Positions 45,530 through 53,393 of a stretch of DNA of 64,000 nt are shown here, one piece after another. Origin of the DNA: Flavobacteriales bacterium (lineage in GTDB: Bacteria; Bacteroidota; Bacteroidia; Flavobacteriales_F; PHOS-HE28); the NCBI GenBank assembly GCA_019638085.1, contig JAHBUL010000004.1, positions 185,128 to 249,127 of the forward strand, written 5' to 3'. Each line of letters begins with the position of its first letter. The stretch's first letter is position 1. Made by a program: the position numbers and the translations under genes. Below the pieces are notes generated by a model. That model made no database searches. It was not told where the DNA came from and saw only the letters and a list, made by a program, of their open reading frames with translations.

Positions 45530-48360
45530 TCCAGCAGGTCCTTCAGCTCCTTCCGGACGGCGGCGATGCTGTAGCGCGGTTTGCGCAATACACCTTTGAA
45601 GAGGTCGCCTTTCTTCTTCACCCGCTGGGGAACGGTGGTGATGTTGAAGTCACGTAGGTCCAGCCCCGGCCTTACTTCGTCCCAATCCAACGGTGTGCTC
45701 ACCGAGGCGCCCGGCTTGGGCCGAATGCTGTACACACTGGCCAAGGTCTGCCCGGCGCGGTTCTGCAAATGATCCAAGTAGATCTGCGACTTGCCGCGCT
45801 TGGCCAACGAGCGTTCCATGGTGGTGGTCCTGGGAAGCATGCCGTGTACCACGCGCATGATGTCCTTAGCGAGCGGTGCGAGTGCATCGTAGGTGAGCCG
45901 TCCGTTCAGCGGGATGTACACATGCATGCCTGTGGAGCCCGAGGTCTTGCAGAAGCCTTGCAGGCCGATGCGGTCCAATACCACCTTCACGGCCAATGCG
46001 GCCTCGATCACATCGTCGAAGTCGTTCCCCTTGGAAGGATCGAGGTCCATCACCAAGTGGTCCGGCTTGTCCAAGTGCTGTTTGCGCGAGGTCCATGGAT
46101 TCAATTCGATGCAGCCCAAGTTCGCCAAGTAGAGCAGCGTGGCGGCATCGTTGCAGAGGATGTAGTTGATCAGATCTCCACCGCGACTATCGGAAGGGAC
46201 CTTGATGGTACTCACCCACGGTGGTGCAGCATCGCCTGCGTCCTTCTGGAAAAAGCCCTTGCCCTTTATGCCGTTCGGTGTACGGAACAAGGATTGCGGG
46301 CGGTCCTTCAAATGCGGCAGGAGGAAGGGTGCCATCTGCTGGTAGTACTGGATCACATCGCCCTTGGTGTAGCCCTCCTTCGACCAGAACACCTTGTGCT
46401 GGTTGGTCAGGTGTACGGTGTGCCGCCCCACTTTCACCTCGCGCTCGTTCGCGGCCGCCTTCTTCGGCGCTTGCTTTTTGGCGGGCGCGGGGGTGGCGCT
46501 CGCGCTGCGCGCTACTGCGGTGTTCGCCTTCGGCTTTTCCTGGTGTACCGCTTTCGCATCCTTGTCCACGCGCAGCCCCAGGAATACGGGATGGCGCATC
46601 ATGCCATCGCGCGTCCATTCGGTGAACTTCACGTTGGCCACCAGCTTCGGCGTCACCCAAGTGGCGGCCTCGTTCGCATCCACGTCGTCGGCAAAGGGGG
46701 AGGTCTTGCGTTCCAAGGGGGCCATGGCTGTAGCCAGTTCCTTCAAGGTTTGCTCATCGAATCCGGTGCCGGTATGGCCCACGTAGTGCAACTTGCCGTT
46801 CTCGTACACGCCCAGCAGCAAGGCACCGAAGTGGCTGCGGCTGTTGCGCGGCGCGGTCCACCCTCCGATCACCACTTCCTGGGTCATCAGGTTCTTGATC
46901 TTCAGCCAGGCCTTGGAGCGCACGCCTTCCACATAGGTGCTGTCCATGCGTTTGGCGATCACACCTTCCAGTTCCTGCGCCTTCACCACCATGAAGAATT
47001 CCTTCCCGCGCGCTTCCACATGGTCGCAATAGCGCAGGTGGCCGCTCTTCGGCAAGGCATCGCGCAACAGCTTCTTGCGCTCCACCAAAGGGAGGTCGGT
47101 AAGGTCCTTGCCGTCCAGCTGCAGCAGGTCGAAGACCTGGTAGGCGATGGCCGTGGAAGGCTCCTTGGCCGCGTGTTGCAGCAGTTGGAAATCCGGACGG
47201 CCGCGCTCATCCACCGCAACGATCTCCCCGTCCAGCACCATCTTCCTCTTGATCTGCTGCAGTTCCTTGGCCACGGCGGGATATGCTTCCAGGAAGGACA
47301 GGCCGTTGCGGGAGTACAAGCGTGTTTCGTTCCCGCCCGTTTCGGCGATGGCGCGATATCCGTCCCACTTGATCTCAAAGAGCCAATCGCTATCATCAAA
47401 GGGATCCTTGCCCAAGGTGGCGAGCATCGGTTTCACCGCTTCCTTCACCTTCGTCGCCTTCGCGATTCCGGGCAGTTTGATGTGGCGCGCACCGGCCTTC
47501 TTCGCAGCCGCCGAACCCTTGCTCTTCGCTGCCTTCTTGGATGCGGCTTTGGCCCCGGTGGCTCCCCCTTTACCCCCCATACCCCCCTTACCTTCCTTAC
47601 CCCCATTACCTTCCTTACCCCCATTACCTTCCTTACCCCCATTACCCTCCTTACCTTCCTTACCTTCCTTACCTTCCTTACCTTCCTTACCCCCCTTACC
47701 TTCCTTACCCCCATTACCTTCCTTACCCCCCTTACCCTCCTTCCCCTCCTTACCCTCCTTCCCCTTTTTCACCCGCTTCCCCTTCTCCCCTTCCTTCCTC
47801 AACGCCTTATTGATCGGTGAGTTCTTCGGTGTCTCCTCCTCGCTGTCGTAGCCGTCCACGGCGTATTCATCGCGGTGCTTGATCAGTAGCCAGGCATTCT
47901 CCCCCGCCCTCTCCATGCGCACCAGCGCGAACTCGCCCTTCAGTTTGCGCCCTTTCAGCACCACCTTCAGCGATCCTCTTTTAATGCCGTGCATCATCCA
48001 CGTTTCCGCATCCTTGCCTTCGGGCAGGTCCAAGGGTGTGTAGGTGCCGTGATCCCAGATCTCCACGATGCCCGCGCCGTAATTCCCCTCCGGGATCACG
48101 CCCTTGAAATCCTTGTAGTCATACGGATGATCCTCCACCATCATCGCCAAGCGCTTGTCCGCGGGGTCCAGCGACGGGCCCTTCGGCACGGCCCAGCTCT
48201 TCAGCACGCCGCGCACTTCAAGGCGGAAGTCGTAATGCAGGTGCGAGGCCTTGTGCCGCTGCACCACGAAGATCAACGGGCCGTCCTTCTTCGTTTCCGC
48301 ACCGCCGGGTTCGGGCGTTCGATCCAGGTCGCGTTTGGCGTGATAGCGTTTCAGGCTCAT
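45526..48360 (-). CDS. ligD: ATP-dependent DNA ligase D (NHEJ)
   Basis: 944 residues, order phosphoesterase-ligase-polymerase. PE domain ~28-165 with QRHKASHLHYDFRLE. Ligase ~305-620 with the adenylated Lys331 in EIKWDGYRA. Primase-polymerase ~665-944 with MDLDPS near 771. It processes and seals double-strand breaks with Ku, able to add ribonucleotides and trim 3' ends. Between PE and ligase, residues ~191-291 are a Gly/Lys/Glu/Asn linker encoded by short tandem repeats, longer than usual. The upstream Ku gene ends 3 nt away; the downstream topoisomerase overlaps by 4 nt. Confidence 0.95.
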   Translation of the reverse strand: MSLKRYHAKRDLDRTPEPGGAETKKDGPLIFVVQRHKASHLHYDFRLEVRGVLKSWAVPKGPSLDPADKRLAMMVEDHPYDYKDFKGVIPEGNYGAGIVEIWDHGTYTPLDLPEGKDAETWMMHGIKRGSLKVVLKGRKLKGEFALVRMERAGENAWLLIKHRDEYAVDGYDSEEETPKNSPINKALRKEGEKGKRVKKGKEGKEGKEGKGGKEGNGGKEGKGGKEGKEGKEGKEGKEGNGGKEGNGGKEGNGGKEGKGGMGGKGGATGAKAASKKAAKSKGSAAAKKAGARHIKLPGIAKATKVKEAVKPMLATLGKDPFDDSDWLFEIKWDGYRAIAETGGNETRLYSRNGLSFLEAYPAVAKELQQIKRKMVLDGEIVAVDERGRPDFQLLQHAAKEPSTAIAYQVFDLLQLDGKDLTDLPLVERKKLLRDALPKSGHLRYCDHVEARGKEFFMVVKAQELEGVIAKRMDSTYVEGVRSKAWLKIKNLMTQEVVIGGWTAPRNSRSHFGALLLGVYENGKLHYVGHTGTGFDEQTLKELATAMAPLERKTSPFADDVDANEAATWVTPKLVANVKFTEWTRDGMMRHPVFLGLRVDKDAKAVHQEKPKANTAVARSASATPAPAKKQAPKKAAANEREVKVGRHTVHLTNQHKVFWSKEGYTKGDVIQYYQQMAPFLLPHLKDRPQSLFRTPNGIKGKGFFQKDAGDAAPPWVSTIKVPSDSRGGDLINYILCNDAATLLYLANLGCIELNPWTSRKQHLDKPDHLVMDLDPSKGNDFDDVIEAALAVKVVLDRIGLQGFCKTSGSTGMHVYIPLNGRLTYDALAPLAKDIMRVVHGMLPRTTTMERSLAKRGKSQIYLDHLQNRAGQTLASVYSIRPKPGASVSTPLDWDEVRPGLDLRDFNITTVPQRVKKKGDLFKGVLRKPRYSIAAVRKELKDLLE
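47565..47775. repeat. minisatellite in ligD, 9-bp type units
   Basis: On the coding strand, GGTAAGGAA and variants (GGTAATGGG, GGGGGTAAG) recur over about 210 bp, encoding GKE, GNG and GKG triplets. The array keeps the reading frame and should be prone to length variation by slippage. Confidence 0.8.
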
Positions 48361-48363
48361 GGC

Positions 48364-49233
48364 TCAGGAGGCTTTGCGCGCTTTGGCGGTTTTGCTCTTC
48401 AGGCCTGTCTTGCCCTTCTTGGTGGCCTTGGCCTTCTTGGCTGCTGCTGGCTTCTTCGCCGCCGGCTTCTTGCCCAAGCTCGCCTTCAATGCCGCCATCA
48501 GGTCACCCGTGGGCTTCTTGTGTACCACCTTCATGGTACCGCTGCCCTTCCCTTTGCCCTTGCTCTTCGCCTTGGCCTTTATCGCCTTCATCAGCGCGGC
48601 ACTGTATTCGTCCTTGTAGCGGGTGATGTCGAACTCGCCCGCGCCTTGTTCGATCAGCTGCATGGCGAGCTTCATTTCGTCCGGCGATACCTTCTCCACT
48701 TTCGGAAGGTCCAGTTCATCCACATCGCGCAGCTCCTGCGCGAATCGCATCTGGTTCAGGATCAGCACGGCACCGTCGGGTTGCAGCACGGCCGGGTGTT
48801 CCTTGGTGCGCATCACAAAGCTGGCCACGCCCACCTTGCCGCTCTTCTTCAGTGCCTCGCGCAGCAAGGCGTAGGCCCGCGCCCCTCCGCGGTCGGGGGC
48901 CAGGTAGTAGGGCTTCTCGTAGTACTTGCCTTCCACCTCTTCCTCCTTCACGAAATCCTTGATCGCGATCACCTCCGTCTGCTCCGCCGCAGCGACCTTG
49001 AAGTCCTTGTCATCCAGCAGCACGTATTTGCCGTCCAGGTCGAAGGCCTTCACGATGCGCTCATAGGGCACTTCCTTGCCGGTCTCCTCATTGATCCGCT
49101 GGAAGCGGATGCGCGCTTGGTCCTTGCGGTCGAGCATGTCCAGGTCCAGCTCGCTCTCCTGCACCGCGCTGTAGAGCTTTACCGGGATGGTAACAAGGCC
49201 GAAGCCGATGGTGCCTTTCCAAAGTGGTCTCAT
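48364..49233 (-). CDS. ku: Ku protein (NHEJ)
   Basis: 289-residue DNA end-binding protein that forms a homodimeric ring and recruits LigD. GTIGFGLVTIPVKLYSAV at the N-terminus and KFYYLAPDRG-like residues (EKPYYLAPDRGG) of the core are characteristic. The C-terminal ~70 residues are a Lys/Ala-rich basic tail (KKPAAKKPAAAKKAKATKKG), as in Ku proteins that bind DNA internally. It is transcribed just ahead of ligD with a 3-nt gap. Confidence 0.95.
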   Translation of the reverse strand: MRPLWKGTIGFGLVTIPVKLYSAVQESELDLDMLDRKDQARIRFQRINEETGKEVPYERIVKAFDLDGKYVLLDDKDFKVAAAEQTEVIAIKDFVKEEEVEGKYYEKPYYLAPDRGGARAYALLREALKKSGKVGVASFVMRTKEHPAVLQPDGAVLILNQMRFAQELRDVDELDLPKVEKVSPDEMKLAMQLIEQGAGEFDITRYKDEYSAALMKAIKAKAKSKGKGKGSGTMKVVHKKPTGDLMAALKASLGKKPAAKKPAAAKKAKATKKGKTGLKSKTAKARKAS

Positions 49234-49239
49234 GTGCGT

Positions 49240-49671
49240 TCATTTTTCAGCGAGCCTCCGCAGGCCCTTCATCATCACTTTCCAGTTCGCCTCACTTTCC
49301 TCCTTGGCTTCCGGGGAAAGGTTGTTGTCCTGCGTTAAGATCAACCGCGTTTTATCCCCCGCTTTGCTCAAGCGGATGTGGATCTCGCGGTGCTGCTCTT
49401 CCTTGTCCTCCTCACCGGAGGATGGACTGAAGTGCGTGTAGGCCAAGTGCTCGGGCTTGTCGTAGCGCAATACCGTGCCCCGGTCCTCGAATTGCTTTCC
49501 CTTGTATTCGCCGCGCCATACCACCGGACTGCCCACTTGCCAATCCGTCTCCAGCTCCGCTCCCATCATGTACTGCTTCACGTCCTGGGGATTTGTCAAG
49601 GCCCTCCATATCCGTTCCGGTGATGCGGCGATGTCCAAACGCACCCGGGATCTGTAGCTCTTTTTCGCCAT
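49240..49671 (-). CDS. SRPBCC/AHSA1-like domain protein
   Basis: 143-residue START-like fold protein. RVRLDIAASPERIWRALTNP and VLRYDKPEHLAYTHFS match activator-of-Hsp90-ATPase/polyketide-cyclase-like families, which bind hydrophobic ligands in a helix-grip cavity. The function is unknown in most bacterial members. Lies between the Nudix gene (14 nt upstream) and ku (6 nt downstream), so it is part of the repair transcript. The start MAKKSYRS follows the family; the longer frame overlaps the Nudix gene. Confidence 0.82.
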   Translation of the reverse strand: MAKKSYRSRVRLDIAASPERIWRALTNPQDVKQYMMGAELETDWQVGSPVVWRGEYKGKQFEDRGTVLRYDKPEHLAYTHFSPSSGEEDKEEQHREIHIRLSKAGDKTRLILTQDNNLSPEAKEESEANWKVMMKGLRRLAEK

Positions 49672-49685
49672 GTGTTCCGTGTTGT

Positions 49686-50126
49686 TCACGCCAGTACGGC
49701 ATTGGTCTCCCTGCGTTCCGCATGGTCCGCGAGGATACGCGCATGGTCGAATGCCATTTCCAGTTTCTCCTTGGGCTCCACCCATTGCCATTCCCTGGCT
49801 TCTTCGGTAACCTGCGGCGTGCCCTCCACCACATGCGCCACCAAGGTGATGCTCACGTAATGCCCCCGCGGGTCGCGGCCGTTCTTGGAGTAGATGCCAT
49901 GCACCCGGGCGATGGTGACGTCCAGGCCGGTCTCCTCCTTCACTTCCCGCACGGCGGCGGCCTCCACCATTTCACCGGCATCCACCAGCCCGCCCGGTAA
50001 GCACCAAAGCCCTTCATAAGGCGCATGCCCCCTGCGGATCACGAGCACCTCACCCTGCTCGTTGGGTATGATCACATCCACGGTCAATGTGGGGCGCGCT
50101 TGGTCCTGGGCGTAGCTGTTCGTCAT
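49686..50126 (-). CDS. Nudix hydrolase
   Basis: 146-residue pyrophosphohydrolase. The complete Nudix box GGLVDAGEMVEAAAVREVKEETG runs across residues ~45-67 with the metal-binding REVKEE residues intact. The preceding PNEQGEVLVIRRGHAPYEGLW is typical of ADP-ribose or mutator-type housecleaning enzymes. Substrate not determined. It heads the minus-strand transcript Nudix-AHSA1-ku-ligD-topoIB, which would combine nucleotide-pool sanitation with break repair. Confidence 0.88.
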   Translation of the reverse strand: MTNSYAQDQARPTLTVDVIIPNEQGEVLVIRRGHAPYEGLWCLPGGLVDAGEMVEAAAVREVKEETGLDVTIARVHGIYSKNGRDPRGHYVSITLVAHVVEGTPQVTEEAREWQWVEPKEKLEMAFDHARILADHAERRETNAVLA

Positions 50127-50160
50127 GGGCGCTGGGGTTCAAGGGGTGAAAAAGAAAAGG

Positions 50161-50409
50161 TCATTGCGGCGGATGTACCTTTCTGGTATCCATATCGGTG
50201 TGCGGCGGTGCGCTGTGCATGGCCGTATCCCTATCGTCGCGGTTGCGCTGGTGGTAGGCAGCAGTGTCCTCCAGATCACCGTGGGTGGCCGGTGGCGGGG
50301 CCGTGTAACCGTGCTCGCCGTCCTTCACATACGGGTCGGGGTCGCCGCAAGAGGAGGCGATCAACACGGTCGCCAAGGCGAGTGCGAATAATGGAAAATA
50401 CCGTTTCAT
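50161..50409 (-). CDS. small lipoprotein
   Basis: 82 residues: signal segment YFPLFALALATVLIA with lipobox ASSC, then a ~60-residue hydrophilic mature part with VKDGEHGY, DRDTAMHS and a His/Pro-rich end. No domain. Its layout and several short motifs recall the lipoprotein at 27434-27667. It ends 34 nt before the Nudix start on the same strand. Confidence 0.6.
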   Translation of the reverse strand: MKRYFPLFALALATVLIASSCGDPDPYVKDGEHGYTAPPPATHGDLEDTAAYHQRNRDDRDTAMHSAPPHTDMDTRKVHPPQ

Positions 50410-50544
50410 GGAATGTGTTCTTTCCGATGGGGCTTCAATAACAGTGCCCAGCAGCGGGAGCCGTGCCATAGGCGCATGCGAGCATCCTATTGGTGCGGGC
50501 CTTCCCCGATCCGGGTGCAAGAAGTTCCACGATCCGGGTGAGGG

Positions 50545-50666
50545 AAACAGGTGGCCCTTCGAGTTCCTCAGGAACACTGAGGCTCTCGGAACCCCGGTTT
50601 CATCCAAAGGATCGATCGAGTTGGTGGATTGAACACGGCCCTTCGAGAACCTCAGGGACCGTGTTC
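50545..50666. repeat. hairpin repeats, cluster B
   Basis: The right unit has GAACACGG (50631-50638) pairing with CCGTGTTC (50659-50666) and loop TTCGAGAACCTCA, identical to cluster C. The left part is a diverged unit with GAAACAGG ... CCGGTTTC outer arms and nested internal symmetry. Confidence 0.75.
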
Positions 50667-50738
50667 AGCCAGGCTCTTGTTCATTCAGCCTCATATTCAC
50701 CCATCACCACACTCATCATTCTCCGCAAGCGAACCCCT

Positions 50739-50751
50739 GGCATGATCCTCG
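50739..50751 (+). promoter_or_regulatory. GGCATGATCCTCG element, LTxxQ-like paralogue 3
   Basis: Variant of the shared motif (GGCATGAT core), 33 nt before the ATG, the same distance as for paralogue 1. Confidence 0.4.
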
Positions 50752-50784
50752 TGTTTCCTTTCCGTACCCGAACCGAGCGCAACC

Positions 50785-51213
50785 ATGAGATGCATTGCCA
50801 TGGCCGCTGCCCTAGCAGGGCTATCCCTCCAGCTGGCGGCCCAAGAACCCGATCCGCCAACTCCGCGTGTGTTCACCGATACCGCTTATTCAGCACTGGG
50901 CCTTACGCCCGAACAATGGGCGGACATCAAGGAGCTGGAACACCGCTACGCCGATGAGCTCCTTCGACTGGATCCGCTTTCTTCCGATGCCTTCAACAAG
51001 CTCCGCTCAAAGCGGGAGAACGAAATTCAGGATATCCTGGAACCGGGCCAATTCAACCAATGGAAATTGCTTGGGGAGCAAAAGGTGCCGCCTGCCGAAA
51101 TGCCCATCGTGCCGCCGCAAGGACCGGTTACGCCCATGCCGGTGGAGGATGCTGATAGCCTGTACCACCCGATGCCGATCGTGGTGCCGGAAACGCCACC
51201 GGTGCCGCATTGA
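50785..51213 (+). CDS. small secreted LTxxQ-like protein, paralogue 3
   Basis: 142 residues. Signal peptide ending LQLAAQ. ALGLTPEQWADIKELEHRYA and NEIQDILEPGQFNQWK are the two motif regions, matching paralogue 2's QDILSPAQYELW. A Pro/Val-rich tail follows (PPAEMPIVPPQGPVTPMP), as in paralogue 2. Most likely periplasmic. The family resembles Spy/CpxP-type proteins only in the LTxxQ-like pattern, so a chaperone role is inference. Confidence 0.7.
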   Translation: MRCIAMAAALAGLSLQLAAQEPDPPTPRVFTDTAYSALGLTPEQWADIKELEHRYADELLRLDPLSSDAFNKLRSKRENEIQDILEPGQFNQWKLLGEQKVPPAEMPIVPPQGPVTPMPVEDADSLYHPMPIVVPETPPVPH

Positions 51214-51239
51214 ACAGGTGATCACAGCAGCCTGCCCGC

Positions 51240-51656
51240 TCAGTACGTCCGCTCGATGTCGTTGCGCCCGGCGCGCGCATAGGTATCGGGTACGTCGTCC
51301 GCATCAACCGCACGAAAGAGCTCCTCTTGGGTGAAGACCTTTGCACCCATCTTGGCGCCCGGCCGGTTGAGCGAGTAGATCACCGTGCCTTTCCGGAAGG
51401 ACCATTTCCGCATACCGACCTCCAGCGCGTAGCGGCCATGCAGCACCAAGGTCTGCCCCACCGCATAATGCGCCACCGCACCTATGGAAGCCAGCAGCAC
51501 GGCGTGCGGCACAGCGGCATGCACTACCAGCGTGCGGTCCGGCAGGCGGGTGTGTACGCAATAGGTGAACCCATGCGGGGCCCGCTGCATGCAGCTTTGT
51601 ACGGGCACCACTTGCCCCAGATAAGGGACCAGACCGTTCACGGGAAAGGGGATCAT
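51240..51656 (-). CDS. hypothetical protein
   Basis: 138 residues, no recognised domain. The N-terminal two thirds are moderately hydrophobic with paired cysteines (SCMQRAPHGFTYC), and the C-terminus is polar (GAKVFTQEELFRAVDADDVPDTYARAG). It is divergent from the truncated SRAP gene over a 64-bp region. A GGTTGTATACTGT sequence lies 32 nt before the ATG and may be a distant member of the shared motif. Confidence 0.5.
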   Translation of the reverse strand: MIPFPVNGLVPYLGQVVPVQSCMQRAPHGFTYCVHTRLPDRTLVVHAAVPHAVLLASIGAVAHYAVGQTLVLHGRYALEVGMRKWSFRKGTVIYSLNRPGAKMGAKVFTQEELFRAVDADDVPDTYARAGRNDIERTY

Positions 51657-51702
51657 CGATCGGCAATTTTTTTGTCAGCGCAGGATCCACAGTATACAAC
51701 CC

Positions 51703-51717
51703 CCGAATTATATTCGG
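51703..51717 (+). promoter_or_regulatory. TATATTCG -7 box within a CCGAAT-TAT-ATTCGG palindrome
   Basis: TATATTCG (51709-51716) fits TAnnTTnG exactly, 4 nt before the SRAP ATG. The palindrome overlapping it could be an operator controlling the gene. Confidence 0.45.
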
Positions 51718-51720
51718 ACC

Positions 51721-52077
51721 ATGTGCTACCACACTTCCTTGATCACCGATACTGCCGCACTGGAAGAACGCCTCGGCCGGCACATGCATGGAGAGGCCCC
51801 CAGCCGGCTCCCCATCCCCCGTACCCGTGCATTGGCCCGACCTTGGTGGCCCGTGATCAGCGCCGAGGCGCCGCGCGTGATCAGCTGGAAACAATGGGGG
51901 CTGATCCCCGAGTGGGCCGAGCACCCGGACGCGTTCCTGGAGCGCACTCCCACCTTCCATGCCGCCAGTGAAACGGCATACGAAGAGCCCGCCTTCCAGA
52001 GCGCCGCCAGCGCTGGCCGTCGTTGCCTCATACCTGTCACCTCCTTCGTGGAGTGGCAACACCGGGAAACGGAAGGG
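51721..52077 (+). pseudogene. SOS response-associated peptidase (SRAP/YedK), 5' half only
   Basis: N-terminal ~115-119 residues of a SRAP-domain protein, which shields abasic sites in single-stranded DNA by a covalent link through Cys2. MCYHTS carries Cys2, KQWGLIPEWAEHP and RRCLIPVTSFVEWQH are family hallmarks, the latter with the catalytic Glu. After EWQHR (base ~52065) the family sequence stops and the frame continues into antisense of the SDR gene to 52362. The C-terminal ~100 residues including the active-site His are missing. The residue usually Asn in the NARSET-like motif reads His here (FHAASET). Non-functional as it stands unless this is an assembly error. Confidence 0.8.
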
Positions 52078-52719
52078 GATGCGGAGCTCCTTCGCGAGGT
52101 TCTTCGCCAAGGAACGGGTGAAGCCCACGATAGCCCCTTTGGTACTGGCATAATCGATCAGATGCTCGCTCCCTCGGAATGCCGTTACGGAAGCGGTATT
52201 GATGATGCGTCCGGGCCGTTCCATCATAGGCATGGCAGCACGCGTGATGCGGATCATGGCCAGGATGTTCACATCGAAGGTGTGTTGGAGGTGCTCCATG
52301 GTGATGTCCTCCACATTCGATTCGGGGAATTGGACCGCTGCGTTGTTCACCAGGATGTGTAATCCGCCCAGTTCATCGGTGATGGCGTTCATCACTTCTT
52401 TGTCGCAGCTGCCATCCCGCAGGTCCCAGCGCACCAGCAGGCAGCGCGCACCCTCCTTCTCCACCAGACCTTTTGTGTCTTCCGCGTCCTTTTCCTCATC
52501 CAGATAGGTGATGGCCACATCGGCACCTTCCCTGGCGAAATGAACGGCGACCGCACGCCCGATGCCACTATCGCCGCCGGTGATCAATGCCACTTTGCCC
52601 TTCAGGCGTCCGGACCCTTTGTAATCCTTGCGGATGTACTCCGGCCGCGGGTGCATCAGGTACTCCTTGCCCGGCTGTCCGTGTTGCTTCTGCGCGAGGA
52701 GTTCTTTCTTCTTGGCCAT
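52078..52719 (-). pseudogene. short-chain dehydrogenase/reductase, 3' end lost
   Basis: First ~211 residues of an SDR of the YhdG/YhxC-like (glucose/ribitol-dehydrogenase-related) group often found in stress clusters. MHPRPEYIRKDYKGSGRLKGK precedes the NAD(P) motif TGGDSGIGRAV. LVNNAA and the YASTK catalytic Tyr/Lys (~190-194) are present. The family sequence ends at LAKNLAKE (base ~52087), where substrate-binding residues should follow; beyond that the frame reads antisense of SRAP to 51304. Mirror image of the truncation of the convergent SRAP gene, so one deletion explains both. Confidence 0.8.
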
Positions 52720-52839
52720 GGAAGCGGTATTGGAAAGATGAAGGTCCGAGTTGCAAAACATGTTCCAAGGCTCATGCTAGTGCATGGAGCGCATCTCCGA
52801 ATGATCCTTCCGTTCCGGTTGCGCGGGGAGCCCATGCAT

Positions 52840-53256
52840 TCACGCGCGTTTTGCACGTTCGGCCAGATAAACCCCGATCCGCTCCTCCACCCAGACCCTT
52901 GCCTCGGCCTCCGTTCGGAACACCCGGTTGGAGGCGGTGGCCAGCTGGTTAAGGGCGTAGAGGCCCGCGATCCGTTCATACAACGCGCCAGTTGCCACGA
53001 TGGCCAGCACCTTGGTCACTTCGTTCAAGGAAAGGTCCGTGTAATGGTTCTTTTCCAGCAGCACCATGTCAAAGTCAACATCCTCAGGGAAAATGGCGAT
53101 CACGGCATGTGCTTCCCTTCCCGGGTGGCGCATACGTGCTTCCAAGTTCTCACCGAGGGCGGCGGCATCCACACGGGCACCGGGCCGATAGCGGCAGATC
53201 GCCAGTTCGGCATGCACTCTTTCCACGCGGGCACTGGAGGTTTCCTCTGGTTCCAT
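52840..53256 (-). CDS. STAS/SEC14-like hypothetical protein
   Basis: 138 residues. The layout (HAVIAIFPEDVDFD, EVTKVLAIVATGALYERIAGL, then FRTEAEARVWVEERI near the end) resembles the short Bacteroidota proteins now grouped as DUF7793, with a STAS- or SEC14-like alpha/beta fold ending in a helix that begins with a '-EEA--WL' type pattern. Function unknown. The chosen ATG gives MEPEETSS; an upstream start is possible. Confidence 0.5.
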   Translation of the reverse strand: MEPEETSSARVERVHAELAICRYRPGARVDAAALGENLEARMRHPGREAHAVIAIFPEDVDFDMVLLEKNHYTDLSLNEVTKVLAIVATGALYERIAGLYALNQLATASNRVFRTEAEARVWVEERIGVYLAERAKRA

Positions 53257-53393
53257 AGCGATCGGGTTTAGGGTTTCATAGCAAACTTTGGTCCTGCGTT
53301 GAAGGATATACATCCCAGCAGCTTGTATTGTTCAGATCGACCTTGCCACTGATCAAGACAACTGGGTGGCCTTCGTACACTACGAGGAACTGG

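Larger units (their letters stand above)
50410..50784. other. intergenic repeat cluster B and promoter region
   Basis: About 375 bp. It contains the double hairpin repeat at 50545-50666 and, on the right, the GGCATGATCCTCG element for the LTxxQ-like gene. No gene seen. Confidence 0.6.

Noticed and set aside
45769..47820. 683-codon open frame opposite ligD
   Set aside because: GC-rich codon bias of ligD leaves the antisense frame open; residues are His/Val/Gly-rich with no domain, and ligD on the other strand is certain.
51304..52761. 485-residue 'SDR fusion protein'
   Set aside because: Only the first ~211 residues are SDR; the rest is translation of the antisense of SRAP and of the hypothetical gene after the deletion junction.
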